A DNA stretch of 43,075 nt from Pullilachnospira_A gallistercoris. GTDB lineage: Bacteria; Bacillota; Clostridia; Lachnospirales; Lachnospiraceae. Both the position numbers and the translations under genes were made by a program. The notes beneath the pieces are model-generated. The model worked only from the letters and a program-made list of their open reading frames with translations, was not told where the DNA came from and ran no database searches. Shown here one piece after another: positions 23,291 to 32,822 of the stretch (position 1 is its first letter; every line of letters starts with the position of its first letter). The DNA lies in the NCBI GenBank assembly GCA_018712125.1, contig DVHM01000041.1, positions 1 to 43,075 of the forward strand, in the 5' to 3' direction.

Positions 23291-25168
23291 GTGCCAGAAA
23301 AACGAGTGAAAAAAAAGAGAGTCCGTATCTTAAAGAGGATGCAGAGAAAGCTTCTGATCAGCTTTCTCATTATCTGCGCCCTCTTTGTGGGACTGATCGG
23401 ACGCCTGATGTTCATAGAGTACAGCAGCGGAGAGCGTTACGAGAAGATTGTGCTCTCCCAGCAGGAATACGACAGTACGACCATTCCCTTTCAGAGAGGA
23501 AATATTGTGGACAGCAAGGGGACTGTTCTGGCCACCAGTGTGGATGTCTACAATGTGATTTTGGACTGTAAGGTCCTCAACGCCAACGACGCGACGGTCA
23601 TCGCTTCCACCGTGGAGGCGGTGGCCGAATGTTTTCCGGAAATCGGCCGGGAGGCAGTGGAGGAGGAACTGGAGGACAATCCCGACAGCCAGTACTCTGT
23701 CCTGGCGAAAAAAGTTTCCTACGAGGAGATGAGCAAGTTCACGGATCTGCAGGAGGAACGCCGGGAGGATGACGATCCGGATAACAATATCACGGGTGTC
23801 TGGTTTGAGAAGGAATATAAGAGGGTGTATCCTTACGGATCCATGGCGGCCGCGACGCTGGGATTTACCACGTCCGGCAATGTGGGCGTCGTCGGCCTGG
23901 AAAATCAGTACAACAGTGTGTTAAATGGCGTCAACGGCAGATCCTACGGTTATCTGAACAATGACAGTGACCTGGAGCGGACCGTCATCGAAGCCCAGAA
24001 CGGAAATACGCTGGTGACGACTCTGGACGCGAATATCCAGAGTATCGTGGAACAGGAGATTCTCAATTTTAATCAGCAGTATACCAATGAAAACGGACTG
24101 GGAAGCAAGAATACGGCTGTGCTGGTCATGGACCCGGACACGGGCGGCATTCTCGCCATGGCTCAGTATCCGGGATTTGACCTGAACAATCCCTGGGACC
24201 TTTCCGCCTACTATACGCTGGAGGAACTGACGGCCATGTCGGAGCAGGATCAGCTGAATATCCTGAATCAGCTGTGGAAAAATTACGCGGTGACCAACAC
24301 CTATGAGCCGGGATCCACGGCCAAACCCTTTACGGTGGCGGGCGGACTGGAGTCCGGAGCGCTGAAGGGGGACGAGACCTTTGTCTGCGACGGAGGGGAG
24401 CAGATCGCGGGCTATAACGTGCGGTGCGTGAACCGAAACGGACACGGACTGGAGACGATACAGGATGCTCTGGTCAACTCCTGCAACGACGCTCTGATGC
24501 AGATGTCCTATCGGATCGGCCCTGTGACATTTTCCCAGTTTCAGTCTCTGTTCGGGTTCGGACAGCGAACCTGGATTGACCTTCCGGGAGAGACCTCCAC
24601 AGCGAGCCTGATCTACGACGAGAAGGCGCTGGAGTCCACGATCAATCTGGCGACCAACTCCTTCGGGCAGAACTTCAATGTGACTATGGTACAGATGGCC
24701 AGCGCCTTCTGTTCCCTGGTAAACGGAGGCAAGCTGTATCAGCCCCACCTGGTGGAGCGAATTACCGACGACGCGGGCAATACGGTTCAGGAGATTGAGC
24801 CGGTGCTGCGCAAGCAGACGATCTCCAAAGAAGTGAGCGACCAGATGAAACAGTATCTGCGGGCGGTTGTGACGGATGGAAGCGCTTCCGCGGCCGGTGT
24901 GGACGGCTACGATGTGGGAGGCAAGACAGGAACTGCCCAGAAATTTGACACAGAGACCGGACAGCGCGCCAAGGGCAAATATCTGGTGTCTTTCATCGGG
25001 TATGCGCCCCAGGAACATCCGGAAGTGCTGGTCTATGTGATCGTAGATGAGCCGAATGTGGAGGATCAGGCGCACAGTTCCTACGCGCTGGGAATTGCCC
25101 ACAATATCCTGCAGCAAATTCTGCCCTATATGAATATATCCCGTATAACGGAGGAAAATCCGCAATAA
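23291..25168 (+). CDS. Class B penicillin-binding protein (division transpeptidase)
   Basis: A bifunctional-length (about 625 residues) class B PBP, the PBP2B/FtsI type that crosslinks septal peptidoglycan. A basic N-terminus and membrane helix (LLISFLIICALFVGLIGRL) precede the dimerisation domain (PFQRGNIVDSKG). The transpeptidase domain follows. Catalytic motifs are S342-TAK, S397-CN and K545-TGT (numbered from 23291). No PASTA domains follow, unlike Bacillus PBP2B. The start is uncertain: GTG at 23276, TTG at 23285 and GTG at 23291 are in frame. GGAG at 23278-23281 is best spaced (9 bases) for 23291. It is followed by a second class B PBP, as in the Bacillus pbpB-spoVD pair. Confidence 0.92.
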   Translation: MPEKRVKKKRVRILKRMQRKLLISFLIICALFVGLIGRLMFIEYSSGERYEKIVLSQQEYDSTTIPFQRGNIVDSKGTVLATSVDVYNVILDCKVLNANDATVIASTVEAVAECFPEIGREAVEEELEDNPDSQYSVLAKKVSYEEMSKFTDLQEERREDDDPDNNITGVWFEKEYKRVYPYGSMAAATLGFTTSGNVGVVGLENQYNSVLNGVNGRSYGYLNNDSDLERTVIEAQNGNTLVTTLDANIQSIVEQEILNFNQQYTNENGLGSKNTAVLVMDPDTGGILAMAQYPGFDLNNPWDLSAYYTLEELTAMSEQDQLNILNQLWKNYAVTNTYEPGSTAKPFTVAGGLESGALKGDETFVCDGGEQIAGYNVRCVNRNGHGLETIQDALVNSCNDALMQMSYRIGPVTFSQFQSLFGFGQRTWIDLPGETSTASLIYDEKALESTINLATNSFGQNFNVTMVQMASAFCSLVNGGKLYQPHLVERITDDAGNTVQEIEPVLRKQTISKEVSDQMKQYLRAVVTDGSASAAGVDGYDVGGKTGTAQKFDTETGQRAKGKYLVSFIGYAPQEHPEVLVYVIVDEPNVEDQAHSSYALGIAHNILQQILPYMNISRITEENPQ

Positions 25169-25198
25169 AATAGTACAAATGCCACTTTGAGGGTTTGT

Positions 25199-26938
25199 GT
25201 GGAACGCAGCAAAAATTTCATGAAAAAGAAGATCACGCTGATAGGGGCGCTGTTCTTTCTTGTGTTTCTTGTACTTATGGGACGGCTGGTCTATCTGATG
25301 GTGTTTCAGTCCCAGTATTACAGCCAGAAGGCGGAGGATATCGAGGAGCGGGAGCGGGACATCAAGGCGGCCAGGGGCCGCCTGATTGACGCCAACGGCA
25401 AAATTCTCGCCACAAACGAGACGGTGTGTACGGTTTCGGTCATACACAGTCAGATTACCGACGCGGACGCGGTCACGGATATGCTGGTCAAAGAGCTGGG
25501 GCTGACGGAGGAGGAGGCCAGAAAGCGGGTGGAAAAGGTCAGTTCCATCGAGCGGGCCAAAACCAATGTGCCCAAGGAGACCGGAGACGCCATCCGCGCC
25601 TACGATCTGGATGGCGTCAAGGTGGATGAGGACTATCGGCGCTATTATCCCTACGATGAGCTGGCATCCAAGGTTTTGGGATTTACCGGCGGGGACAATC
25701 AGGGGATCGTGGGGCTGGAGAGCCGGTACGAATCCTATCTGAAGGGAACGAACGGTAAGATTCTGACGCTGACGGATTCCCGGGGTGTGGAGCTGAAGGA
25801 TGCGGGGGAGAGCCGTCTGGAGCCGATCAACGGCAGCGATCTCTATCTGACGCTGGATTACAATATCCAGTCCTACGCCCAGCAGCTGGCTGAGAAGGCC
25901 ATGGAGGAGTGCCAGGCCTCAGCGGTGGAACTTCTGGTCATGAACCCGCAAAACGGGGAGATCATGGCCATGGTCAACGTGCCGGAATTCAACCTGAATG
26001 AACCTTTCACGCTGGCGGACGGAACCGAGACCTCCGATATGGAACGGCTCAACGAAATGTGGCGGAACGCCTGCGTCAGCGATACCTATGAGCCGGGGTC
26101 CACCTTCAAGATCATTACCACCGCGGCGGCGCTGGAGGAACATCTGGTCACACTGGACGAACAGTTCAACTGCAGCGGGGCGATCATGGTGGAGGATACG
26201 AGGATCCGGTGTCACAAGACTACCGGCCATGGTCCGGAGACCTTTGTGGATGCCATCAAGAATTCCTGCAATCCGGTGTTCATCCAGCTGGGGCTGCGCA
26301 TCGGTGTGGAGCGGTATTTTTCCTATTTCCGCCAGTTCGGTCTCGCGAAAAAGACCGGGATTGATCTCCCGGGGGAGGCGAATACCATCATGCATGCGGA
26401 GGAGAATGTGGGTCCGGTGGAGCTGGCCACCATCTCCTTCGGGCAGTCTTTTCAGATTTCGGCGGTACAGCTGGCTACCACCGTCAGTTCCCTGATCAAC
26501 GGGGGTGTGCGTGTGACGCCCCATGTGGCCCGGGAAGTCCGGGACAGCCAGGGGGAGCTGATCGAGCAGTTTACCTATGAGGGAGAGCGGATTGTCTCGG
26601 AGGAGACATCCGAAACGCTCCGGTATCTGCTGAATCAGGTGGTCTCCTCCGGTACCGGCAGAAACGGAGCTGTGGAGGGCTATGCCATCGGCGGAAAGAC
26701 GGCCACCTCCCAGACGCTTCCCAGAAGCAACGGAAGGTACATCGCCTCCTTCATCGGTTTCGCGCCGGCCCAGGATCCCCAGGTGCTGGCCCTGGTCATC
26801 ATCCACGATCCCCAGGGGATCTATTACGGAGGTACGATTGCGGCTCCGGTGGTGCGGGAGCTCTTTGAAAATATCCTTCCCTATCTGGGAATTGAGAAGA
26901 GTGAGGATCTGCCGGAACCTTCCTTGCAGAATCCATAG
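25199..26938 (+). CDS. spoVD: SpoVD-like class B penicillin-binding protein
   Basis: The second class B PBP (about 579 residues). By position after the first PBP it corresponds to SpoVD, which builds the spore cortex with SpoVE. One membrane helix (ITLIGALFFLVFLVLMGRLV) and the pedestal domain (AARGRLIDANGKIL) precede the transpeptidase domain. That domain has S301-TFK and S356-CN. The third motif reads K500-T-A (GGKTATSQ) instead of KTG. PASTA domains are absent. Start choice: GTG at 25199 has GAGGG 5 bases upstream; TTG at 25187 and ATG at 25220 are alternatives. Whether it acts in division or only in sporulation cannot be read from the sequence; separating FtsI from SpoVD needs phylogeny. 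Confidence 0.82.
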   Translation: MERSKNFMKKKITLIGALFFLVFLVLMGRLVYLMVFQSQYYSQKAEDIEERERDIKAARGRLIDANGKILATNETVCTVSVIHSQITDADAVTDMLVKELGLTEEEARKRVEKVSSIERAKTNVPKETGDAIRAYDLDGVKVDEDYRRYYPYDELASKVLGFTGGDNQGIVGLESRYESYLKGTNGKILTLTDSRGVELKDAGESRLEPINGSDLYLTLDYNIQSYAQQLAEKAMEECQASAVELLVMNPQNGEIMAMVNVPEFNLNEPFTLADGTETSDMERLNEMWRNACVSDTYEPGSTFKIITTAAALEEHLVTLDEQFNCSGAIMVEDTRIRCHKTTGHGPETFVDAIKNSCNPVFIQLGLRIGVERYFSYFRQFGLAKKTGIDLPGEANTIMHAEENVGPVELATISFGQSFQISAVQLATTVSSLINGGVRVTPHVAREVRDSQGELIEQFTYEGERIVSEETSETLRYLLNQVVSSGTGRNGAVEGYAIGGKTATSQTLPRSNGRYIASFIGFAPAQDPQVLALVIIHDPQGIYYGGTIAAPVVRELFENILPYLGIEKSEDLPEPSLQNP

Positions 26939-27006
26939 AAATCAACTATACTGGTGGGGATGTGTGACATCAGTAAAACATAACATATAAGGAACGAGGT
27001 AGAAAA

Positions 27007-27960
27007 ATGTTTGTAAAGATTTTTATTCCGATTCTTTTGTCCTTTGCCATAACCGCGGTGCTGGGGCCGATCCTGATTCCTTTTCTCAGGAAACTGAAAG
27101 TGGGGCAGACGGAGCGGGAAGAATTGGAATCCCATCAGGTAAAGACCGGAACCCCCACCATGGGCGGTATCATGATACTGATCGCGGTCAGCGTTACCAG
27201 CGTGATCTTTCTGCGGGATTATCCGAGGATTATTCCGATCCTGTTTCTGACGGTCGGATTCGGGATCATCGGATTTCTGGATGATTACCTGAAGGTGGTG
27301 CTGCGGCGGCCGGACGGCCTGCTGGCCTGGCAGAAAATGCTGCTGCAGATTGTGGTTACAAGCATTTTCGCCTACTATCTGCTCCACTATACCGATGTAT
27401 CTCTGGCCATGCTGATCCCCTTTTCCGGCGGAAAATATCTGGATCTCGGCTGGCTGGCCGTTCCCTTTCTGTACATCGTGGTCATCGGTACGGTAAACGG
27501 CGTGAACTTCACGGACGGCCTGGACGGCCTGGCCTCCTCGGTTACCGTGCTGGTGGCGGTGTTCTTTACCGTGGTGGCGGTGGGCATGAACAGCGGTATT
27601 GAGCCCATTACCTGCGCGGTGGTAGGGGCGTTGATGGGATTTCTGCTCTTCAACGTGTACCCGGCCAGCGTGTTCATGGGAGACACGGGATCTCTGGCAC
27701 TGGGCGGTTTTGTGGCCGCCACAGCCTATATGCTGCAGATGCCGCTGTTCATCGTCATTGTGGGACTGATCTATCTGGTGGAGGTGCTCTCCGTGATTCT
27801 TCAGGTGGGGTATTTCAAACTGACCCACGGAAAGCGGATTTTCAAGATGGCGCCCATCCATCACCATTTTGAACTGTGCGGATGGTCGGAGACCCGGGTG
27901 GTGGCTGTGTTCTCCATTATCACGGCGCTGCTGTGCATGATGGGGCTTGTGGCCATTTAG
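27007..27960 (+). CDS. mraY: Phospho-N-acetylmuramoyl-pentapeptide-transferase
   Basis: MraY (317 residues) makes lipid I from UDP-MurNAc-pentapeptide and undecaprenyl phosphate. About ten membrane segments are present. Conserved cytoplasmic motifs are TPTMGGIMIL, FLDDYLKV (catalytic-site Asp pair), NFTDGLDGLA, and APIHHHFELCGWSE with the HHH stretch. The start has AAGGAACGAGGT upstream. It lies 68 bases after the SpoVD-like gene and 39 before murD. Length and motifs are normal. Confidence 0.98.
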   Translation: MFVKIFIPILLSFAITAVLGPILIPFLRKLKVGQTEREELESHQVKTGTPTMGGIMILIAVSVTSVIFLRDYPRIIPILFLTVGFGIIGFLDDYLKVVLRRPDGLLAWQKMLLQIVVTSIFAYYLLHYTDVSLAMLIPFSGGKYLDLGWLAVPFLYIVVIGTVNGVNFTDGLDGLASSVTVLVAVFFTVVAVGMNSGIEPITCAVVGALMGFLLFNVYPASVFMGDTGSLALGGFVAATAYMLQMPLFIVIVGLIYLVEVLSVILQVGYFKLTHGKRIFKMAPIHHHFELCGWSETRVVAVFSIITALLCMMGLVAI

Positions 27961-27999
27961 CCGGCGGCAAGGATAGAAGGAAAAGAGCAGGAGGAACAT

Positions 28000-29361
28000 A
28001 TGAAGGCGGAAGAGAAAAAATTTCTGGTGTTCGGTACGGGAAAGAGCGGCGTGGCCGCGGCTGAGCTGCTGCTGCGGCATGAGGCTGACGTGGTGCTCTA
28101 CGACAGCCGGGCTGATCTGGATATAGAGGATTTTAAGGAGAAGCAAACGGCGCTTGCGGGCATTTCCGTGGTGGCGGGAGAACTTCCCGACGAGATCGCG
28201 GATCAGGTGGATATTGTGATTTTAAGCCCGGGCGTTCCCTGTGACCTGCCGGTGGTAAACCGCCTGCGGGACGCGGGAAAGATCATCTGGGGCGAGGTGG
28301 AACTGGCCTGGCAGATGGGAAGAGGAACGGTGGCGGCCATTACCGGGACCAACGGCAAGACTACAACCACATCCCTGGTGGGAAAGATTCTCTCGGAGCA
28401 TTACTCCGATGTGAAGGTGGTGGGAAATATCGGTATTCCTTACACCCAGGTGGCGGACGAGACAAAGGAAGACACGGTGATTGCCGCGGAGATCAGTTCC
28501 TTCCAGCTGGAGACCATCGATACCTTCGCTCCCCATGTGTCGGCGATTTTGAACATCACACCGGATCATCTGGACAGGCATCATACCATGGAAAACTATA
28601 TTGCCGCCAAGGAGAGCATCACGAAAAACCAGAGACAGGGAGACGTCTGTGTGCTGAATTACGAGGATGAGGTCCTCCGGGAATTCGGCGAAACCCTTCC
28701 GTTCAAAGTGGTATATTTTTCCAGTGCCAGGAAGCTGGAGGAAGGTTTATACTTGTCGGGAGAAGAGATTGTGTGGAGGAGGGATGGAAAAGAGGACGTT
28801 TACATCCCTGTGGACGAGCTCCAGATCCTCGGAAAACACAATTATGAGAATGCCATGGCGGCCATCGCCATCGGGGACGCCATGGGCGTACCGAAGGATG
28901 CCATCGTCCGTGGACTTCGCACCTTTCAGGCGGTGGAGCATAGAATAGAGTATGTATGTGAAAAGCGGGGCGTCCGCTTTTACAACGACTCCAAGGGAAC
29001 CAACCCCGACGCGGCCATCAAGGGCATCCAGGCCATGAACCGCAGGACGGTGCTGATCGGCGGCGGATATGACAAACAGTCCACCTACGACGAGTGGATC
29101 GAGAGCTTTGACGGAAAGGTAAAGAAGCTGGTGCTCCTGGGGCAGACCAGGGAGAAGATCGCCGCCTGCGCCAGAGCTCACGGATTTACCGATATCGTAT
29201 TTGCCGACTCCCTGGAGGAGGCGGTAGAACGGTGCTGGGAGGCGGCGGAGCCCGGAGACGCGGTGCTGTTGTCTCCGGCCTGCGCCAGCTGGGGCATGTT
29301 CGACAACTACGAACAGCGGGGACGTATGTTCAAGGAGTATGTGAGACGTTTAAAGGAGTAG
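28000..29361 (+). CDS. murD: UDP-N-acetylmuramoylalanine-D-glutamate ligase
   Basis: MurD (453 residues) adds D-glutamate to UDP-MurNAc-L-alanine with ATP in the cytoplasm. The domains run in order: the UDP-binding N-terminus (FLVFGTGKSGVAAAELLL), the central ATPase with ITGTNGKTTTTSL and ITPDHLDRH, and the C-terminal ligand domain with FYNDSKGTNPDA. GGAGGA lies just upstream of the ATG. Its stop overlaps the ribosome site of ftsW/spoVE, so translation is tightly linked. Other Mur ligases (C, E, F) are not in this window. Confidence 0.97.
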   Translation: MKAEEKKFLVFGTGKSGVAAAELLLRHEADVVLYDSRADLDIEDFKEKQTALAGISVVAGELPDEIADQVDIVILSPGVPCDLPVVNRLRDAGKIIWGEVELAWQMGRGTVAAITGTNGKTTTTSLVGKILSEHYSDVKVVGNIGIPYTQVADETKEDTVIAAEISSFQLETIDTFAPHVSAILNITPDHLDRHHTMENYIAAKESITKNQRQGDVCVLNYEDEVLREFGETLPFKVVYFSSARKLEEGLYLSGEEIVWRRDGKEDVYIPVDELQILGKHNYENAMAAIAIGDAMGVPKDAIVRGLRTFQAVEHRIEYVCEKRGVRFYNDSKGTNPDAAIKGIQAMNRRTVLIGGGYDKQSTYDEWIESFDGKVKKLVLLGQTREKIAACARAHGFTDIVFADSLEEAVERCWEAAEPGDAVLLSPACASWGMFDNYEQRGRMFKEYVRRLKE

Positions 29362-29364
29362 AAC

Positions 29365-30519
29365 ATGGCAGAAAAGGTGAGAAGCAGAAGCAGGGCGCGA
29401 AAGGAGAAACCGTCCCATCGCGCCGCTCAGGGGGTAAAGAAGGTAAGGTACATAGACTATACACTGCTTTTTATGGTTATTTTCCTTCTGGGATTCGGCA
29501 TGGTTATGCTTTACAGCACCAGCGCCTACAACGCTACGCTGCGGATGGGCGATTCCGCCTACTATCTGAAACGGCAGATGATGGCCGCGGCGCTGGGGTT
29601 CGCGGGTATGTTTGTCTGCGTGAAGATGGACTACCATATTTTCCAGAAACTGTCGGGGCTGGCCTACATCGGATCCCTGGCCCTGTGTGTGCTGGTTATC
29701 TTCCTGGGATCCGGAAAGGATGACTCCAACCGGTGGTTCCGCATCGGCGGGCTCTCCATTCAGCCCTCGGAGATCGCCAAGGTGGCGGTCATTATTTTCC
29801 TGGCGGCGATGGTTTCCCGGGCGCCAAAGCAGATGCGGAATTTCCGGTACTGCATCCGGGTTATCGCCGCGATCCTGCCTCTCTTCGCGGTTGTCGCCTA
29901 CACCAACCTGAGTACGGCTGTCATCATCATGGGGATTGCCGTGATCATGGTTTTTGTGGCGAACCCCAACTATAAGCCGTTTTTCGTCATCGCCGGCGTG
30001 ATGGTGGCGGCGGTGGTCATCTTTATCAATATGGCCACCTACCGTCAGGACCGTATACAGGCATGGCTGGACCCCGAGAGCACCGACAAGGGGTATCAGA
30101 CTCTTCAGGGGCTCTACGCCATCGGCTCCGGGGGGCTCTTCGGAAAGGGCCTGGGGGAGAGTGTGCAGAAGCTGGGATTTGTGCCGGAGGCCCAGAACGA
30201 TATGATTTTCTCCATCATCTGTGAGGAGCTGGGACTCTTCGGCGCCATCTGCGTGATTTTGATGTTTATCCTTCTTCTGTGGCGCTTTATGGTCATCGCG
30301 AACCATGCCAAGGATATGTTCGGGTCCTACCTGGTCATCGGCATTATGGCCCATATCGCCCTTCAGGTTATCCTGAATATCGCCGTTGTGACCAACACCA
30401 TACCGAACACCGGAATCACGCTGCCCTTCATCAGCTACGGCGGAACATCCATCGCCATTCTGCTGACGGAGATGGGGCTTGCCCTAAGTGTTTCCAAGGG
30501 ACTTCAGGTAGATATGTAA
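29365..30519 (+). CDS. spoVE: FtsW/SpoVE-type peptidoglycan polymerase
   Basis: A SEDS-family glycosyltransferase (384 residues, about ten membrane segments) that polymerises lipid II together with a class B PBP. Motifs include GFGMVMLYSTSAYNA, GIGGLSIQPSEIAKV-type (here RIGGLSIQPSEIAK), YQTLQGLYAIGSGGLFGKG and FISYGGTSI near the end. It starts 3 bases after murD. By position it may be FtsW for division or SpoVE for cortex synthesis; the cluster holds one such gene but two class B PBPs. I use spoVE by analogy with Bacillus order; ftsW is equally defensible. Confidence 0.85.
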   Translation: MAEKVRSRSRARKEKPSHRAAQGVKKVRYIDYTLLFMVIFLLGFGMVMLYSTSAYNATLRMGDSAYYLKRQMMAAALGFAGMFVCVKMDYHIFQKLSGLAYIGSLALCVLVIFLGSGKDDSNRWFRIGGLSIQPSEIAKVAVIIFLAAMVSRAPKQMRNFRYCIRVIAAILPLFAVVAYTNLSTAVIIMGIAVIMVFVANPNYKPFFVIAGVMVAAVVIFINMATYRQDRIQAWLDPESTDKGYQTLQGLYAIGSGGLFGKGLGESVQKLGFVPEAQNDMIFSIICEELGLFGAICVILMFILLLWRFMVIANHAKDMFGSYLVIGIMAHIALQVILNIAVVTNTIPNTGITLPFISYGGTSIAILLTEMGLALSVSKGLQVDM

Positions 30520-30530
30520 GGAAAAGCGTT

Positions 30531-31331
30531 ATGAGAAGAGAGAGAGAAGAGAGAGAGGAAACGCAGGAGAGCCGGCCGAAAAAGAAAAGGCGCCGGTTCG
30601 GCCGATTCCGGTTTTACTTTGTCAATATATTTCTGGGCGTTGTGATCGCCCTGCTCGCCGTCTGCATCTTTGTGTATTTCTGCTGCCGCGTGCAGACGGT
30701 GGAGGTGGAGGGGAGTACACTCTACACCCAGCAGCAGATTCAGGATTATGTGCTGGATGGGACGTACTCTTACAATTCGGTCTACGCTGTGGCGGATAAC
30801 CTGATCCATCCGAAGGAGAATATCCCCTTTGTGAAGAGCGTGAAGGTCCGCATGACAGGGTTGAACGCGCTCAAGATTACCGTCACGGAAAAGAAGATGA
30901 TCGGATATGTGACGCTGGCGGATGGCACTTACGCCTACTTTGACCGGGACGGCGTGGTGCAGGAGGTCTCGGATCGACTGCTGGAGGGCCTGCTTCCCGT
31001 GGGAGGAATCTCCTGTGAGAAGGCCCGGGCGGGGGACGAGCTCCCGGTGGACGAGGAGATCCTGACTTATCTGACCGCGCTGCTGAAGGGGCTGGAAAAG
31101 TATGAGATTACCCCAGAAGAGATTACCTTCTCCGACGACGGCTCCGCCATTGTGCAGTACCAGGGGATACAGATCCTGCTGGGAAAGCAGACGGATCTGG
31201 AGGAGAAACTGATGCGGCTGCCGAAAATCCTCCCCTATCTGGAGGGGATGACCGGTATACTACATTTAGAAAACTGGAGTCGGGACAATACAGATATTGT
31301 GTTTAAGAATGTCCCGCAGACAGAAGGTTAA
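30531..31331 (+). CDS. divIB: DivIB/FtsQ division protein
   Basis: A 266-residue bitopic protein with a highly charged cytoplasmic start (MRREREEREETQESRPKKKRR is shortened here to its pattern of Arg/Glu then Lys/Arg). One membrane helix (FLGVVIALLAVCIFVYFCC) follows. Next is a POTRA domain (VEVEGSTLYTQQQIQDYVL) and the FtsQ beta domain. It stabilises the FtsL-DivIC complex at the septum. The ATG at 30531 has AAGGAAA upstream; a longer open frame overlaps the previous gene and is excluded. murG, which often lies between ftsW and divIB, is missing here. Confidence 0.88.
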   Translation: MRREREEREETQESRPKKKRRRFGRFRFYFVNIFLGVVIALLAVCIFVYFCCRVQTVEVEGSTLYTQQQIQDYVLDGTYSYNSVYAVADNLIHPKENIPFVKSVKVRMTGLNALKITVTEKKMIGYVTLADGTYAYFDRDGVVQEVSDRLLEGLLPVGGISCEKARAGDELPVDEEILTYLTALLKGLEKYEITPEEITFSDDGSAIVQYQGIQILLGKQTDLEEKLMRLPKILPYLEGMTGILHLENWSRDNTDIVFKNVPQTEG

Positions 31332-31355
31332 ATTCGCTTTTTTTTGAAAAATAGG

Positions 31356-31387
31356 TTGATAAATTATAGGAAAAACTATATTATAAT
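31356..31387 (+). promoter_or_regulatory. Probable ftsZ promoter region
   Basis: TTGATA (31356-31361) and TATAAT (31382-31387) are separated by 20 bases; TATATT at 31377 would give 15. Neither spacing is standard. A dyad TATAG...CTATA lies between them. The 76-base leader up to ftsZ and the AT-rich character support a promoter here, but the exact elements are uncertain. Confidence 0.5.
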
Positions 31388-31463
31388 CTATATGAGTTCA
31401 GACTGATTATATTTGGCGATAGAGGATAGAAAAAGAGTATTCGGTTAAGAGGAGGAAAAGGTC

Positions 31464-32690
31464 TTGCTAGAGATTATGACAAACGAAGCAGATTCCAGCG
31501 CAAAAATTATCGTGATTGGTGTGGGAGGCGCAGGAAATAATGCCGTAAATAGAATGATTGATGAGAATATTGGCGGAGTGGAGTTCATCGGTGTCAACAC
31601 CGACCAGCAGGCGTTGTCTCTCTGCAAGGCGCCTACGCTGATCCAGATCGGAGAGAAGCTGACAAAGGGACTGGGTGCCGGCGCGCAGCCGGAGATCGGC
31701 AAGAAGGCGGCCGAGGAGAGCGCCGAGGAGCTGGGTGCTGCCATCAAGGGCGCGGACATGGTGTTCGTTACCTGTGGAATGGGCGGCGGAACCGGAACCG
31801 GAGCTGCCCCCATCGTGGCGCAGCTGGCCAAGGAGCAGGGGATCCTTACGGTCGGCGTTGTGACCAAGCCCTTCAAGTTTGAGGCGAAGACCCGTATGGT
31901 CAACGCCATTGCGGGCATCGAAGAGCTGAAGGAGAACGTGGATACCCTGATTGTGATCCCCAACGATAAACTTCTGGAGATTGTGGACCGGAGAACTTCC
32001 ATGCCGGACGCTCTGAAGAAGGCCGACGAGGTGCTTCAGCAGGCGGTACAGGGAATCACGGACCTGATCAATCTGCCGGCGCTGATCAATCTGGATTTCG
32101 CCGATGTGCAGACGGTTATGAAGGACAAGGGCATGGCCCATATCGGAATCGGTACCGCCAAGGGCGACGAGAAGGCCATCGAGGCAGTCAAGATCGCTGT
32201 GGAGAGCCCGCTGCTTGAGACGACCATCAGCGGAGCGACCCATGTGATTGTCAATATCTCCGGCGACATTTCCCTGATGGATGCCAACGACGCGGTAAGC
32301 TATGTGCAGGATCTGGCGGGGGATTCCGTCAACATTATCTTCGGCGCGAAATACGACGACAGCATGGTGGACGAGGCGACCATTACCGTTATCGCCACGG
32401 GACTGGAGTCCGCGGATGCTCCGGCACAGGCGCAGCCCGCTGCGGGCAATCTGCTGGGCAATATGAAGTACCCCGCAGGAACCGGCACAGGTGCGGTAAA
32501 TCGTCCGGGCACACAGAATATCGGAGGCGGATTACATACCTCCACCCAGGCAAAGCCGGCGTCCGGCATGTCTTCCACCGGTTCGATGCCGTCCTTTACC
32601 CAGGGACTGACCAAGCCCCAGGCGCCTACCAGCAACATCAAGGAGCAGGATATCAAGATCCCGGATTTCCTCAAGAATACCAGAAAGTAA
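31464..32690 (+). CDS. ftsZ: Cell division protein FtsZ
   Basis: FtsZ (408 residues) is the tubulin-like GTPase forming the division ring. The GTP-binding VGGAGNNAVNRM and signature GMGGGTGTGAAP are intact. The T7 synergy loop NLDFADVQTVM is present. The C-terminal peptide DIKIPDFL, which binds membrane tethers such as FtsA or SepF, follows a variable Ala/Gly/Pro-rich linker. The start is TTG: AGGAGG (31450-31455) is 8 bases from TTG at 31464 but 20 from the first ATG. The resulting N-terminus MLEIMTNEA also resembles related clostridial FtsZ. No ftsA is adjacent. A strong terminator follows. Confidence 0.97.
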   Translation: MLEIMTNEADSSAKIIVIGVGGAGNNAVNRMIDENIGGVEFIGVNTDQQALSLCKAPTLIQIGEKLTKGLGAGAQPEIGKKAAEESAEELGAAIKGADMVFVTCGMGGGTGTGAAPIVAQLAKEQGILTVGVVTKPFKFEAKTRMVNAIAGIEELKENVDTLIVIPNDKLLEIVDRRTSMPDALKKADEVLQQAVQGITDLINLPALINLDFADVQTVMKDKGMAHIGIGTAKGDEKAIEAVKIAVESPLLETTISGATHVIVNISGDISLMDANDAVSYVQDLAGDSVNIIFGAKYDDSMVDEATITVIATGLESADAPAQAQPAAGNLLGNMKYPAGTGTGAVNRPGTQNIGGGLHTSTQAKPASGMSSTGSMPSFTQGLTKPQAPTSNIKEQDIKIPDFLKNTRK

Positions 32691-32736
32691 TTCCGGGCGC
32701 GGACGGACATACCGGATATATTCTCAGAGCGATATA

Positions 32737-32776
32737 CCCTCTGACAGGAGTGAAGAACCTGTCAGAGGGATTTTTT
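32737..32776 (+). terminator. Terminator of ftsZ
   Basis: A perfect 12-base stem CCCTCTGACAGG / CCTGTCAGAGGG (32737-32748 with 32758-32769) and a T-run. It isolates the dcw cluster from the sporulation sigma operon. Confidence 0.95.
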
Positions 32777-32822
32777 ATTTTAAGAAAAACTTGCGTCCCG
32801 GGTTTCTTTTTTTACAAGGGGT

